Shown here piece by piece: positions 26,478 to 35,287 of a stretch of DNA of 64,000 nucleotides. Source of the DNA: Lysobacterales bacterium (lineage in GTDB: Bacteria > Pseudomonadota > Gammaproteobacteria > Xanthomonadales > SZUA-38); contig JANQOZ010000109.1 of NCBI GenBank assembly GCA_028285525.1, forward strand, positions 1-64,000. The letters run 5' to 3'. Under the pieces are notes generated by a model, which made no database searches, was not told the origin of the DNA, and saw only the letters and a list, made by a program, of their open reading frames with translations. Each line of letters opens with the position of its first letter. Within the stretch, counting starts at the first letter, position 1. A program made the position numbers and the translations under genes.

Positions 26478-27680
26478 ATGTCTGATCATCTAATGATTGA
26501 AACCGCGTTCTGGCTATCCGCCACCCTGATCCTGTACACCTACTTCGGATACCCGCTTCTACTCATTGCCATCAGCGGCATTCGACAAGCCTATCTGGAT
26601 ACAACATATGTATTGAACAGAACTGACCGCCGAACCGCCCCAGTGCTCGAACTTCCAACCGTAACCGTGGTCGTGTCGGCCTTTAACGAGGAATCGTGTA
26701 TCGGTGATCGGATCGCCAACCTGCTGGCCGCGGACTACCCACCCGACAAGCTTCGTGTCCTTGTGGGGTCAGATGGCAGCACCGACCGAACGGCAGAGAT
26801 CCTAGGGGGCGTTTCGGATCCGCGGCTGGTCACAAAAGTCTTTTCGACAAACCGGGGCAAGATTAGCGTGCTGAACGACCTGGTGCAGCAGGCCGATTCC
26901 GAGCTACTGGTCATGACTGACGCCAACACGGTGTACGATACCGACACGATCAAAATGCTGGTACGGCATTTCTTTGACCCACGGGTTGGAGCGGTTTGCG
27001 GGGAACTACATTTGGTCGACCTGGAATCCGGTCTGAACCAGGATAGTGCCTACTGGCGATACGAACAGGTCCTGAAATTTCACGAGTCTCGAATCGGTGG
27101 ACTTTTGGGGGCAAATGGGGCCGTCTACGCAATCCGAAGATCCCTGTACGAACCACTGCCAACCGACACCATCATCGACGACTTCCAGATCGTCATGAAC
27201 GTGTCGAAGCAAGGCTACATGGTGAAATATGACCCAGAGTCCAAGGCCAGTGAAACGGTGGCACCCAATCTGGCGGCGGAGCATGGTCGGCGGGTACGAA
27301 TCGGAGCCGGCAATTTTCAGTCAATCTCAAGAGTTAAATGGGCGCTGAACCCATTGGTTGGAAGTCGATCATTGTCATTTTTGAGCCACAAACTGCTGCG
27401 CTGGTTCGTTCCGCATTTGATGATAATCGCGCTATTGACCAACGCGCTTTTAGTGTCGAGCCCGTTCTACCTCACAACCCTGGCAGGGCAGGTTTTGTTT
27501 TATGCAATTGCCGTCTATGGCCTGCTCCGACTAAGGTCGAACCGTTTGAACCCGTCGTTTGTGTCTATACCCGCCTTTTTTGTCGCGATGAATTTTGCAC
27601 TTCTGTTGGGCTTTTTCCGGTTCCTCCGGTCTGATCTGCGGGGATCTTGGAACGCAACTGAGCGGGAGCAAGAGCTGTAG
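26478..27680 (+). CDS. Membrane glycosyltransferase, family GT2
   Basis: About 400 residues from the ATG at 26478; another ATG lies at 26493. An N-terminal membrane segment (FWLSATLILYTYFGYPLLLIA) precedes a GT-A domain. That domain has VVVSAFNEE, GSDGSTDRT, TDANTVYD (the DxD-type metal site), GANGAVYAIRR and IDDFQI, the acceptor-side acidic pair. Two or three C-terminal membrane segments follow (LMIIALLTNALLV, VLFYAIAVYGLL, FVAMNFALLLGFF). This is the architecture of processive or lipid-linked sugar transferases in EPS systems. It is first in a plus-strand group with two deacetylases and a GT4. It probably uses an NDP-sugar in the cytoplasm on a polyprenol-linked acceptor; the sugar is unknown. 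Confidence 0.88.
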   Translation: MSDHLMIETAFWLSATLILYTYFGYPLLLIAISGIRQAYLDTTYVLNRTDRRTAPVLELPTVTVVVSAFNEESCIGDRIANLLAADYPPDKLRVLVGSDGSTDRTAEILGGVSDPRLVTKVFSTNRGKISVLNDLVQQADSELLVMTDANTVYDTDTIKMLVRHFFDPRVGAVCGELHLVDLESGLNQDSAYWRYEQVLKFHESRIGGLLGANGAVYAIRRSLYEPLPTDTIIDDFQIVMNVSKQGYMVKYDPESKASETVAPNLAAEHGRRVRIGAGNFQSISRVKWALNPLVGSRSLSFLSHKLLRWFVPHLMIIALLTNALLVSSPFYLTTLAGQVLFYAIAVYGLLRLRSNRLNPSFVSIPAFFVAMNFALLLGFFRFLRSDLRGSWNATEREQEL

Positions 27681-27930
27681 CGGGACCTTACGCGATCCGT
27701 TAGCCTTTTGGACCCATGCCAGGGTCTGCAAAAAGTATTGTTTTGCAATGCTGACTGAGGGCTCCAACCCGGAATGCAAATTTCAGTTGCGAGATTAGGT
27801 CTTCTTTTTGCCTTTCAGACCAAGTCTCGTAAGATCGAAGCGGTTGCGATCTGGTTTACCAGCAATTCGCTCGGAAAACAGCTATACACTGATGAAACTA
27901 ATAAAGTTCGAGGTCTGACGCTGACAGCAG

Positions 27931-28959
27931 ATGAGAAAGGCGCATCTTTTCAGTCAGGCCTTCTACCACTCGCGATTGGCCGCAATATCGAACTTCTTGC
28001 TGAGGAGCAGATCGATGCCCCTCAATATTCTTGCCTACCACCGTGTATTACCGCGATGGGACGACTCCCATGCGGGCGATCTGGAACTGATCAGCGCCAC
28101 CACTGACGACTTTCGCTGGCAGATGCAATTTGTCAAAAAGCATTTCGACGTCATCGGGCTTCATGACCTGATTCGAAATCTCGACGGCGAGTCTCCCCTG
28201 CCACCAAGACCAATCATGGTGACATTTGACGATGGTTTTCAGGACAATTTTCGGGAGGCTTTGCCCGTTATTGAGGACCTGGGTTTGTCGGCAACGTTTT
28301 TTGTTTCCACTGGACTCGTCGGAAAACGAGAACCCTTCTGGTTTGACTGGGTCTGTCAGGCAGTCCTTGAAACCAAAGCCGACGTTATAGAAGAAAAAGT
28401 TCTCGGCCTACGGATCGACATTCCGTCCAACAGTGATCAGCGACGATCGGTTGCGGGCCAAATACTTCAACGACTGAAAGGGATTCCCAATCAGGAAAGG
28501 CGTGACGCCCTGGGCCGACTCGTCGAAGCGCTCGCGATACCCATGAAGGTTAAACACCAGAATGATCAACCGATGACATGGCAGCAACTACAGAGAATTG
28601 TTGATGCCGGCAGCTTCGTAGAAAGTCATGCCCATGAGCATGCGGTGCTATCGTCCCTCGAGCCCACGGAAATCCGTAAGGAAATCGGGACGTCGGTAGG
28701 GCTGCTGAAGAGCAAACTCAAGCGTCCTTGTGTTGCGCTTTCGTATCCGGTAGGTGGTTCAAATTCCATTAATGAGAGTGTCTTACAATCAGCCGCTGAT
28801 ATGGGAATCCGGCTTGGTTTCACCTACATTTCCGGAGTGAACAATCGAAGTCTGGCTAGGCCCCTGCTACTCCGTCGCACCCACGTCGAGCGTTACATCG
28901 GGCGAGCGGAATTCGCAACCCGTATGACGCTACCGAAGCGATTTTTTGTCGAAAAATGA
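27931..28959 (+). CDS. Polysaccharide deacetylase (NodB/CE4 family)
   Basis: A 342-residue protein with a NodB fold: NILAYHRVLP near residue 35, catalytic TFDDGFQDNF around 100 (the two aspartates being base and metal ligand), SATFFVSTGLVG, and SHAHEHAVL supplying the histidine motif. No signal peptide or clear membrane segment is seen. It would remove N- or O-acetyl groups from the EPS or an intermediate. Its stop overlaps the start of a second, smaller deacetylase (ATGA), so the two are co-translated. A 250-base gap separates it from the upstream GT2 and holds no gene I can support. Confidence 0.88.
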   Translation: MRKAHLFSQAFYHSRLAAISNFLLRSRSMPLNILAYHRVLPRWDDSHAGDLELISATTDDFRWQMQFVKKHFDVIGLHDLIRNLDGESPLPPRPIMVTFDDGFQDNFREALPVIEDLGLSATFFVSTGLVGKREPFWFDWVCQAVLETKADVIEEKVLGLRIDIPSNSDQRRSVAGQILQRLKGIPNQERRDALGRLVEALAIPMKVKHQNDQPMTWQQLQRIVDAGSFVESHAHEHAVLSSLEPTEIRKEIGTSVGLLKSKLKRPCVALSYPVGGSNSINESVLQSAADMGIRLGFTYISGVNNRSLARPLLLRRTHVERYIGRAEFATRMTLPKRFFVEK

Positions 28960-29576
28960 AACGACAACTCAAGCGGACTATTCAATACTTGCTCTCTCTG
29001 GGCTGCATTCGCTGGGGTGCCTCAGGCGATGGCATGACCTTTGGTCTGACGTTCGATGACGGGCCAACCGAAGACCATACGCCACGACTGTTGGACGTTC
29101 TGGATCGGCATCAGGCTTCGGCGACCTTTTATGTAATTGGCAGCAGCCTCCAGGACAATTTACAGTTGGGGAAAGAAATCGTGGCCAGAGGCCACAAGCT
29201 GGGAAACCACTCGCTGCGACATCGCGATTTCGCAGGGTTGACGACATCCCAACAACTGCAGGAACTGGACCAGACCGATAGTCTGCTGCGGGAAATCACG
29301 GGAGATGCTCAGTTCAGTTTCCGACCGCCACGGGGAGAATTGCCCCCCTTACTATTGCTATCACTGGGGATGCGAAGGACCAAGATCCAAATGTGGACCT
29401 ACGACACAATGGATTTCAAAAAAGACCTCGCGCTAGTTCGTGCACGTCTTGCCGCGAGACAACCGCGACCAAGAGATGTACTGCTGTTTCACGACGACGG
29501 TCCCCTAGCGGCGGAGGTGCTGGACGATCACTTGCCCATCTGGAATAGGGCTGGGCTCCGCGCAACCTCGGTTTAG
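28956..29576 (+). CDS. Polysaccharide deacetylase (NodB/CE4 family), small
   Basis: A 206-residue protein overlapping the previous deacetylase by four bases. It is a compact NodB domain: LTFDDGPTEDHT (base and metal-binding aspartates), ATFYVIGSSL, GNHSLRHRDF (two metal-ligand histidines), RPPRGE (arginine motif) and LLFHDDG near the end. It matches the canonical five CE4 motifs better than the preceding protein, so it is probably the catalytically standard enzyme of the pair. No signal peptide is evident. The substrate is presumably an N-acetylated sugar in the EPS or its lipid-linked precursor (inference from context). Confidence 0.88.
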   Translation: MKRQLKRTIQYLLSLGCIRWGASGDGMTFGLTFDDGPTEDHTPRLLDVLDRHQASATFYVIGSSLQDNLQLGKEIVARGHKLGNHSLRHRDFAGLTTSQQLQELDQTDSLLREITGDAQFSFRPPRGELPPLLLLSLGMRRTKIQMWTYDTMDFKKDLALVRARLAARQPRPRDVLLFHDDGPLAAEVLDDHLPIWNRAGLRATSV

Positions 29577-29588
29577 TCAAACTACGTT

Positions 29589-30695
29589 GTGAATGTCCTT
29601 CACCTAACGTTGTCTTTTGAGCCGGGAGGCCGACGCCGAGCCATCGAAACACTCGCCGATGGCGGAAAGCAAACCGGTTTCAATTCATACCTGTGTTGCT
29701 TGACCCACCTGGGGTGCGACCCGGAGGAGACCGAGGGGCGATTTCTCGAAACTGACTCTCTGAACAAGACAAACCTCTTGAGCGTGTCGGTAATCAGACG
29801 ACTTAACCGTATCATCGCGAGAGACTCCATCGACGTTCTTCATTCCCATGATGGCGCTTCACTTTTTCTCGGCAGCGCGTCAATGCTTGGCGGAAGAAGA
29901 ATCGGACACATCACAACTTTTCATCGATCACTCGATATTGAAACCGCCACACTGAAAGGAAAGATCCGTAACGCAGTGGCTTTAACGCAATGCGACTTAG
30001 TGCATACCGCCAGCGAAGAGCGCAAAGAGCACTACCTGAAATCGAATTGGGTCAACCCCAAAAAGGTGTTTACGCAGCCGCTTGGCGTTGACACCAAGTC
30101 GTTTCAGTACTCGGCATCAGCGCGTGACACGATCAGAGCACAGATGGGAATCTCAGAGCACGACCTGGTTTTCGGAGCCGTGGGGCATTTTGGCCGGGAA
30201 AAAGGCGTCGACCTGGTGGTCTCGGCCTTTGTTGAGGTGGCGAACGAAAAATCCGATTGCCACCTGTTCGTGGTTGGCACCGGAGATAGCGAGCAGCGTG
30301 AACGCTTGAGTAAACTTGCCGATAGCCACGCCAGTCGAATTCACTTTCTGGGCTATCGAACCGACGTGCCAAAGGTGATGTCTGCGATGGACATTTTTGT
30401 GCATGGTGCGAGACAGGAGGCTTTTGGATTGGTGCTGGCAGAAGCGCTTTCAAACGGTCGTCCGGTCATCGCGACGAACACTGGGGGTGCACGACAGATA
30501 CTCAATACTGAGGTCGGGGTGCTCGTGCCGCGTGAAGACGTGAGAGCGATGCGCCAGGCAATGATCGAGCTCTCGGCAGCGCCGAAGAAAAGAGAGTCGA
30601 TGGCAATCGCGGCGGTTTCGCGAGCTCATGACTGCTTTAGCGTCTCTTCATACGCAGAAAACATTCAATCCCGGTACAAAGAGCTGTTGCGCTAG
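29589..30695 (+). CDS. Glycosyltransferase, GT4
   Basis: A 368-residue protein with a GTG start 12 bases after the deacetylase stop. The N-terminal domain begins NVLHLTLSFEPGGRRRAIETL. The C-terminal domain has FGAVGHFGREKGVDLVV, LFVVGTGDSEQRE and HGARQEAFGLVLAEALSNG, where the E-x7-E signature binds the nucleotide sugar. The C-terminal half is that of a typical GT-B retaining transferase. It ends the plus-strand group of GT2, two deacetylases and GT4, so it probably acts in the same glycan pathway. The donor sugar is unknown. Confidence 0.9.
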   Translation: MNVLHLTLSFEPGGRRRAIETLADGGKQTGFNSYLCCLTHLGCDPEETEGRFLETDSLNKTNLLSVSVIRRLNRIIARDSIDVLHSHDGASLFLGSASMLGGRRIGHITTFHRSLDIETATLKGKIRNAVALTQCDLVHTASEERKEHYLKSNWVNPKKVFTQPLGVDTKSFQYSASARDTIRAQMGISEHDLVFGAVGHFGREKGVDLVVSAFVEVANEKSDCHLFVVGTGDSEQRERLSKLADSHASRIHFLGYRTDVPKVMSAMDIFVHGARQEAFGLVLAEALSNGRPVIATNTGGARQILNTEVGVLVPREDVRAMRQAMIELSAAPKKRESMAIAAVSRAHDCFSVSSYAENIQSRYKELLR

Positions 30696-30790
30696 CGGGG
30701 ATCGCACATGGCATTCCGATGCATCGCAACGAATGAACGCGAGCAAATCATTCCCCTTTTCTTGCTTGCAGCGAAACCTCAGGGCTGAGC

Positions 30791-31819
30791 CTATGCCGCC
30801 ATAGGGCGCTGGCCATTAAAGGACAGCGAGGCCGAGTTTTCGTCCAAATGACTGTAGAGATGCTTCGAGGCATCAATAGGATCCGCAACGGGATCCCAAT
30901 CCTTACGAAAGAGCTTTTTCATCAATCCCGCGACGCGGTTTGATAGATTGATTGGAAGAAAAAAGTACCGGCAAATGAGAAAAGCCTTGCGACGAAAGGC
31001 CCAGTTGTACATGCTTTGTTCGGAATAAAAACCGTACCCCCAACGTTTCTCAAACTCTCTATGGGAGGCCGCAGCGAGTCGTTCATCCCACCGAAAGAAG
31101 AAGTAACGCATGTCGCCGAGATGCATTCGTGTTCCAAGGTTATCAAATAAGACAACGGAAGACGGCTCGATCATGACTCGCTCACCTTTTCGGCGAAGCT
31201 GCATACAGATATCGATGTGCTCGCGAACGACCATGTCAGGGATGTCCAACGCCTGCAGTTTCTTCGTATCGAACAAAACACCATGGAGTTCAAACGTTTC
31301 CGAAGGAGCCGGTTCGCTTGGCAAGCTGTCCGGCGACGCGCGACGAAACAGCTTGTGTTCGATCAACAGTTCACGATCCTGGTACTGAAGCATTCGGATC
31401 TCACTCTGGTGGAGGTGATTCCGAATGCTGGCCCCGATATCAACCCCATCCTTCTCCAGGATGACTGGGGAAGCGATGGCTGCACCAGCATCGATCGAAT
31501 CGGACAGTGGTTGATACCATCCCTTGGTGACGCGGGAGTCATTATCGATCCATGCCGTCTTGTCAGACTGCAGCTCGCTTTGAATTTTCTTGAGCGCCGC
31601 CATTGGAGTGATCAGCCCAAAATCCAGAACTCGAGCGCGTGGCTTTTGCGCTAGCAGACTGTCAATTGACCTCCGGAGGCGCGATGGGTAACCGAGGTCG
31701 AGGACAAGGAGCTCAAAGTCAACAGGCGTATGACGGTAGAGCTCCTCAATACACTGTATGACGCCGGAATAGCGATCTCGTGGACCTACAATAACCGTGA
31801 GTTCTGGATGGCTGCTCAT
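30791..31819 (-). CDS. Glycosyltransferase, GT2-like
   Basis: A 342-residue protein with a GT-A-like start (ELTVIVGPRDRYSGVIQCIEELYRHTP) and AWIDNDSRVTKGW as the probable DxD-type metal site. A long region follows with basic, aromatic-rich sequence near the end (RRKAFLICRYFFLPINL). The EHIDICMQLRRKGERVMIEPSSVV segment resembles the acceptor-proximal ED motif of GT2 enzymes. It appears cytoplasmic, with possible membrane association. It is a lone minus-strand gene between a GT4 and a cupin-like gene. Its leader has a good -10-like TATAAT on the minus strand at 31981-31976, but no clear -35. Confidence 0.75.
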   Translation of the reverse strand: MSSHPELTVIVGPRDRYSGVIQCIEELYRHTPVDFELLVLDLGYPSRLRRSIDSLLAQKPRARVLDFGLITPMAALKKIQSELQSDKTAWIDNDSRVTKGWYQPLSDSIDAGAAIASPVILEKDGVDIGASIRNHLHQSEIRMLQYQDRELLIEHKLFRRASPDSLPSEPAPSETFELHGVLFDTKKLQALDIPDMVVREHIDICMQLRRKGERVMIEPSSVVLFDNLGTRMHLGDMRYFFFRWDERLAAASHREFEKRWGYGFYSEQSMYNWAFRRKAFLICRYFFLPINLSNRVAGLMKKLFRKDWDPVADPIDASKHLYSHLDENSASLSFNGQRPMAA

Positions 31820-32402
31820 AATTCACCAGCGAATGAAGAAATTTCAGTATGCGTGCTCCTTACACTAACTGAAGTAGCAAAGGAGGAGCACCTGACTTTG
31901 TTAAACAAGGTATCACCTGCGAAGTGTCTCACGCGCGCAGAAATCGGAATGTTCTTGCGCCAGTTCATATCGCTAATTATAGCGGCAAAAACTAAAGGTG
32001 TTTGGTGCCTTAGGGGTGGCAGCAGCCTGGAGTCTGCGCTAACTTCAGTAACGGGCGGACGACAAAACCGCAAGCGTGGACACGCTGCATCCTCGGTGCT
32101 GTCAACTACCTCCGGCGCTGCGCTCTAATCCACTTCGCGCGTGTTGTAGAGGCGACTTTCGCGGTCTTTCGTGAACCCTATCCTGGTGCTGGTTGGGCCC
32201 CAAAGGCCTGACCCAACGACGCAACGTGCTGAGGGAAACTTTCGATCTTGAGCCCTCGAGACGCAATGTCGCCCACTGAGCTTGCATTGCGCACACTGAA
32301 GCTTTAGAAGTGGTTTCTGTGGTCGTCAGCAGGTGACTCGCCAGTCGAATGCGTTGCGGCCCGAGGCGCCGGCACACAATCCATTTGGCTCGAGCATTTC
32401 GG
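31820..32402. other. 583-base intergenic region, no gene seen
   Basis: No open frame here has convincing coding character. The left half is AT-rich and holds a perfect CGCTA-ATTA-TAGCG inverted repeat (31971-31984), which contains the minus-strand hexamer TATAAT. It also holds a 7-bp stem GTGCTCC...GGAGCAC (31853-31859 with 31885-31891) near the start of the GT2-like gene. The right half can form a loose GTTGGG...CCCAAC hairpin around 32188-32215. Promoters for both divergent genes must lie here. Decayed coding sequence cannot be ruled out. Confidence 0.4.
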
Positions 32403-33161
32403 ATGGTAAAAAAGACACTGGTAGCGATTCTCTTACGCGCCTTAAGGCACGGTTTGAAGAATAATCACGACCCGCTTGATGCGTTGCTTGGCCATGCGCT
32501 AGGGGCCTATTTTGGGGTTATTTCCCAGGCTAGGCTCAGGGATGAGCTAGCGAGGTACTATTCAGAGCTGAGCATACCTGATTTGCTCGAGTGTATTGAC
32601 TACCCCGCCGCCAAAGCGCGCGTCGTCACCGACGGCTACAAGACCGATCTGGTGGACCACAAGTCGGCCGGCAAACCCATCTGGATGCCGCAACCGGTTT
32701 GGGATAAAAAGCTGGCGCTTCTCAGACATGCCCGCGTAAGACTGGACCTTCTCACGCTCAGCGAGGGAGCTTCGATACCGCCACATCTTCATCGTGGTGT
32801 TGTCTCAGGTTTCATGCTGCTCGAGGGCAGGGCTGCGATTCGGCACTACGATATAAGCCGTTACAATCGCGATTCGGTTTTGGCGCGTATGACCGTCGAC
32901 GAGGTTCTTGAACCCGGACAGTACACGGTAAACAGCGATGCAAAAGACAACGTCCATTGGCTATTAGGGGTCGCTGATCGCTCCATTCTCTATCGCTTCA
33001 ATATCACGGGGCTGCCGTCGGAGTTGCCGGAGTATGGTGACCTCGCGGGACGGCTTTATATAGATACCTCTCCCATTTCCGCCCCGTCCGAGCAGCCTGT
33101 GAAGTTGCGGTTCGCAACTGAGGAGGAGGCGCGAGCGATTACGTTCGAAAGACGTTCGTAG
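32403..33161 (+). CDS. Cupin-like protein of unknown function
   Basis: A 252-residue protein from the ATG at 32403; an upstream in-frame start at 32349 is less likely. The N-terminal 90 residues are helical. The C-terminal half (about 110-225) is a double-stranded beta-helix: IPPHLHRGVVSGFMLLEGRAAIRHYD gives a cupin motif 1-like HxH...E pattern (broken here as PHLHRG, then MLLEG), and a VHWLLGV segment gives the second histidine. It resembles cysteine dioxygenase-like or sugar-binding cupins, but I cannot assign a reaction. It lies alone between EPS genes. Confidence 0.6.
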   Translation: MVKKTLVAILLRALRHGLKNNHDPLDALLGHALGAYFGVISQARLRDELARYYSELSIPDLLECIDYPAAKARVVTDGYKTDLVDHKSAGKPIWMPQPVWDKKLALLRHARVRLDLLTLSEGASIPPHLHRGVVSGFMLLEGRAAIRHYDISRYNRDSVLARMTVDEVLEPGQYTVNSDAKDNVHWLLGVADRSILYRFNITGLPSELPEYGDLAGRLYIDTSPISAPSEQPVKLRFATEEEARAITFERRS

Positions 33162-33200
33162 CTCACCGAACCCGTCGAGCGGCTAGCCCACCCAATACAC

Positions 33201-33944
33201 CTAAATCGTGGCGAGAGCTGAGCAGTATGGAGCCGGCCAATGCGCGCCTAGAGCGCCCCACACCTGTTCACCAAACTTAAATGCAGCGTCCCTGGGGTTT
33301 CGCCATTGGTCGAATGGGGGATCATAAAAAGAACCTGTTTTGACGATGCTAAAGCCATGGTCGGCCAGTTTCGCGAAAAGCTGATTGCGGGTTGGTCGAT
33401 AGCGAACAAATGTCTCGCAATCCAGGCCGACCCCCATCTTCGACTTTATCCAGGTCCTGACAGGCGGTTCTACTTTCGCCGCCAAAACAAGATGCCCGCC
33501 AGGCCTCAGGATGCGTCGAGCTTCCTTAAGGTAGACATCCGGATCCGTGAAATTGATGACTACAACCGATGTAACAATGTCAAACCGTTCTTCTGAAACG
33601 CCGGATCCGTCTTCAGGGCATACGCTGAAAGCCACTTCAGGATATTGCTCAGCGGCAAACCTGACGCGTTCCGGATCAACATCAACAGCCTGAACCTTGT
33701 GGTTTGTCGACAGGGCGAACGAAATGTCGCCCCAGCCACACCCATAGTCGAACAGGCTGCCTTTCAGCCCGCTGCAAAGGCGCAATATTTCCCGATGCCG
33801 CCGGGCTTGGTGACGTTCTTGAGGTGCGCCACGATAGAAATGCTTTTCGACGGCCATGCGCCCAGTCTGCCTTTTCAAAATTTTCACAAATGGGGTGGGC
33901 GTGAACACTATAATCCGCCCCGAGCCCAGCAGCATCGAAATCAT
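33201..33944 (-). CDS. SAM-dependent methyltransferase, class I
   Basis: About 247 residues from an ATG at 33944; an in-frame TTG at 34025 would add 27 residues. The SAM-binding motif I is LFDYGCGWGDIS, followed by VQAVDVDPERV (acidic loop), ERFDIVTSVVVINF (motif II/post-II) and ILRPGGHLVLAAK (motif III). This is the Methyltransf_11/25 pattern. In an EPS locus such enzymes commonly methylate sugar hydroxyls or the terminal residue, but the target is not visible. It is convergent with the cupin-like gene (39 bases) and divergent from the secreted GWPDC protein. Confidence 0.85.
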   Translation of the reverse strand: MISMLLGSGRIIVFTPTPFVKILKRQTGRMAVEKHFYRGAPQERHQARRHREILRLCSGLKGSLFDYGCGWGDISFALSTNHKVQAVDVDPERVRFAAEQYPEVAFSVCPEDGSGVSEERFDIVTSVVVINFTDPDVYLKEARRILRPGGHLVLAAKVEPPVRTWIKSKMGVGLDCETFVRYRPTRNQLFAKLADHGFSIVKTGSFYDPPFDQWRNPRDAAFKFGEQVWGALGAHWPAPYCSALATI

Positions 33945-34072
33945 ACCGCTGACGTGATTATAGGTACCATCTGTCGGTCCTGCGACGGCATTTTTTGAAG
34001 AATTGTGAACGGCGTCAATATTCAAGAATTCGACACGCTTACACTCCGGCCGGTCACCTAGCAGAGTTCAGA

Positions 34073-35287
34073 ATGAAAACATTTTTCACAGCCGTGTTTG
34101 TCCTTATGCTCTCGTTGAGTAGCGCGCACGGGCAAGAAATCTTCGCCTCGGGGTTTGAGCGGCAGTTTCAAAGCAGCGGTCAAATACCTCCTATGTCTAG
34201 CCAGAATTCCGCCAGGGTGGGATTCATGGCCGAACAGCTCGACTGGTATCTGGATCAGCCCTACGACAACCTGAACACCTGGATGTATGACCGAGTGCAA
34301 GTCCTATATGAGTATTATCTGAGGACTGGTGACGAGAGCGTTCATGCCGAAGCGACCCGCAGCGCGATCGAGTACGTCAAACATTACACCCGAAACGGCG
34401 GTTCGGGAGGCTGGCCAGACTGTAACGGCGGCTGGTCACACGCTGGTGTCAACAAATGCGACGCCAAATTCACCCACGTTTCTGCGCTCTACTATTTAAA
34501 AGAGGTAGACGGGATCGAATCTTTCGATGCCGACCTGCTTTCAAGCCTGGAAGACTATTCGATGGCCGCAGGCTGGTTTGTGCCGGCCGGCCCGTACGAC
34601 AGCCCTAACATCAAATGGAACGAACGCGTCTACGGCTTGATGCTCACTAATCTCGTCTATCTACATCTGCTCGGCAGCAGCACAGCCATGGAAAACATAG
34701 ACCGGTTTATTAACTGGTTCTACGACCATCAACAGTCTCCCTCGTTCGATCAGTTCACGGGCGCATGGCTCCACTCGTACTACGGTCACGAAGGTTTTGG
34801 AGAGCCCGGATCTGCGAATGATGCACGCACGTTCAGTCCCTGGATGAGCGCGATGGTTATCGGGGGGCTGTGGCGCGCGTATCAGATCAACCCCGATGAA
34901 CGAATTGGGGAAATGATCGTCGATTTCGCTCAGGCGCTTGAAGACTATGGGTTTATTACGAACCCAACCTCTTGGAGACATCCTTACAACGATTCGGGCC
35001 AAATCGCCTGGTACCTGGCTTTTCCGAATGATTCGGCTCGCCAACAGCAGGTTATGGACAATGACGGATGGTATGCCGACACCCATTTGCCCGAGATTCA
35101 ATGTATGGTGGCGGCCGGCTTTTATTTCTCTCAGTCGCAGTCTCAGAAGGCCGCCTTTCAGGCACGCTTTGAAGCGATTGAGCCCTTCTACAACACGTTA
35201 ATGGCCGGAGTGTCATTCCCTGCGCGGTTGTTTGCGTGGCAGCACTCTCACAACCCGTCCTGTGAATGGTTCATGGAAAATGGATAG
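34073..35287 (+). CDS. Secreted protein with GWPDC/CDAKF-type helical domain, unknown function
   Basis: A 404-residue protein from the ATG at 34073; the longer frame has an implausible leader. A signal peptide (MKTFFTAVFVLMLSLSSAHG) is followed by EIFASGFER. The rest (about 50-400) is a helix-rich domain with YDRVQVL, GWPDCNGGW, AGVNKCDAKF, NLVYLH, SPWMS, HLPEI and AWQHS in the same order as the C-terminal half of the 24129-26222 protein. Conserved W, D, C and H residues suggest an enzyme, possibly a toroidal glycoside hydrolase or polysaccharide lyase, but the family is not recognised. The next gene, an FG-GAP/UnbV protein, overlaps it by 8 bases, so they are co-expressed. Confidence 0.85.
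   Translation: MKTFFTAVFVLMLSLSSAHGQEIFASGFERQFQSSGQIPPMSSQNSARVGFMAEQLDWYLDQPYDNLNTWMYDRVQVLYEYYLRTGDESVHAEATRSAIEYVKHYTRNGGSGGWPDCNGGWSHAGVNKCDAKFTHVSALYYLKEVDGIESFDADLLSSLEDYSMAAGWFVPAGPYDSPNIKWNERVYGLMLTNLVYLHLLGSSTAMENIDRFINWFYDHQQSPSFDQFTGAWLHSYYGHEGFGEPGSANDARTFSPWMSAMVIGGLWRAYQINPDERIGEMIVDFAQALEDYGFITNPTSWRHPYNDSGQIAWYLAFPNDSARQQQVMDNDGWYADTHLPEIQCMVAAGFYFSQSQSQKAAFQARFEAIEPFYNTLMAGVSFPARLFAWQHSHNPSCEWFMENG

Noticed and set aside
31816-32377. Small minus-strand frames of 85 and 91 codons in the intergenic region
   Set aside because: No recognisable domain, no ribosome-binding site of note, and no coding-like composition.
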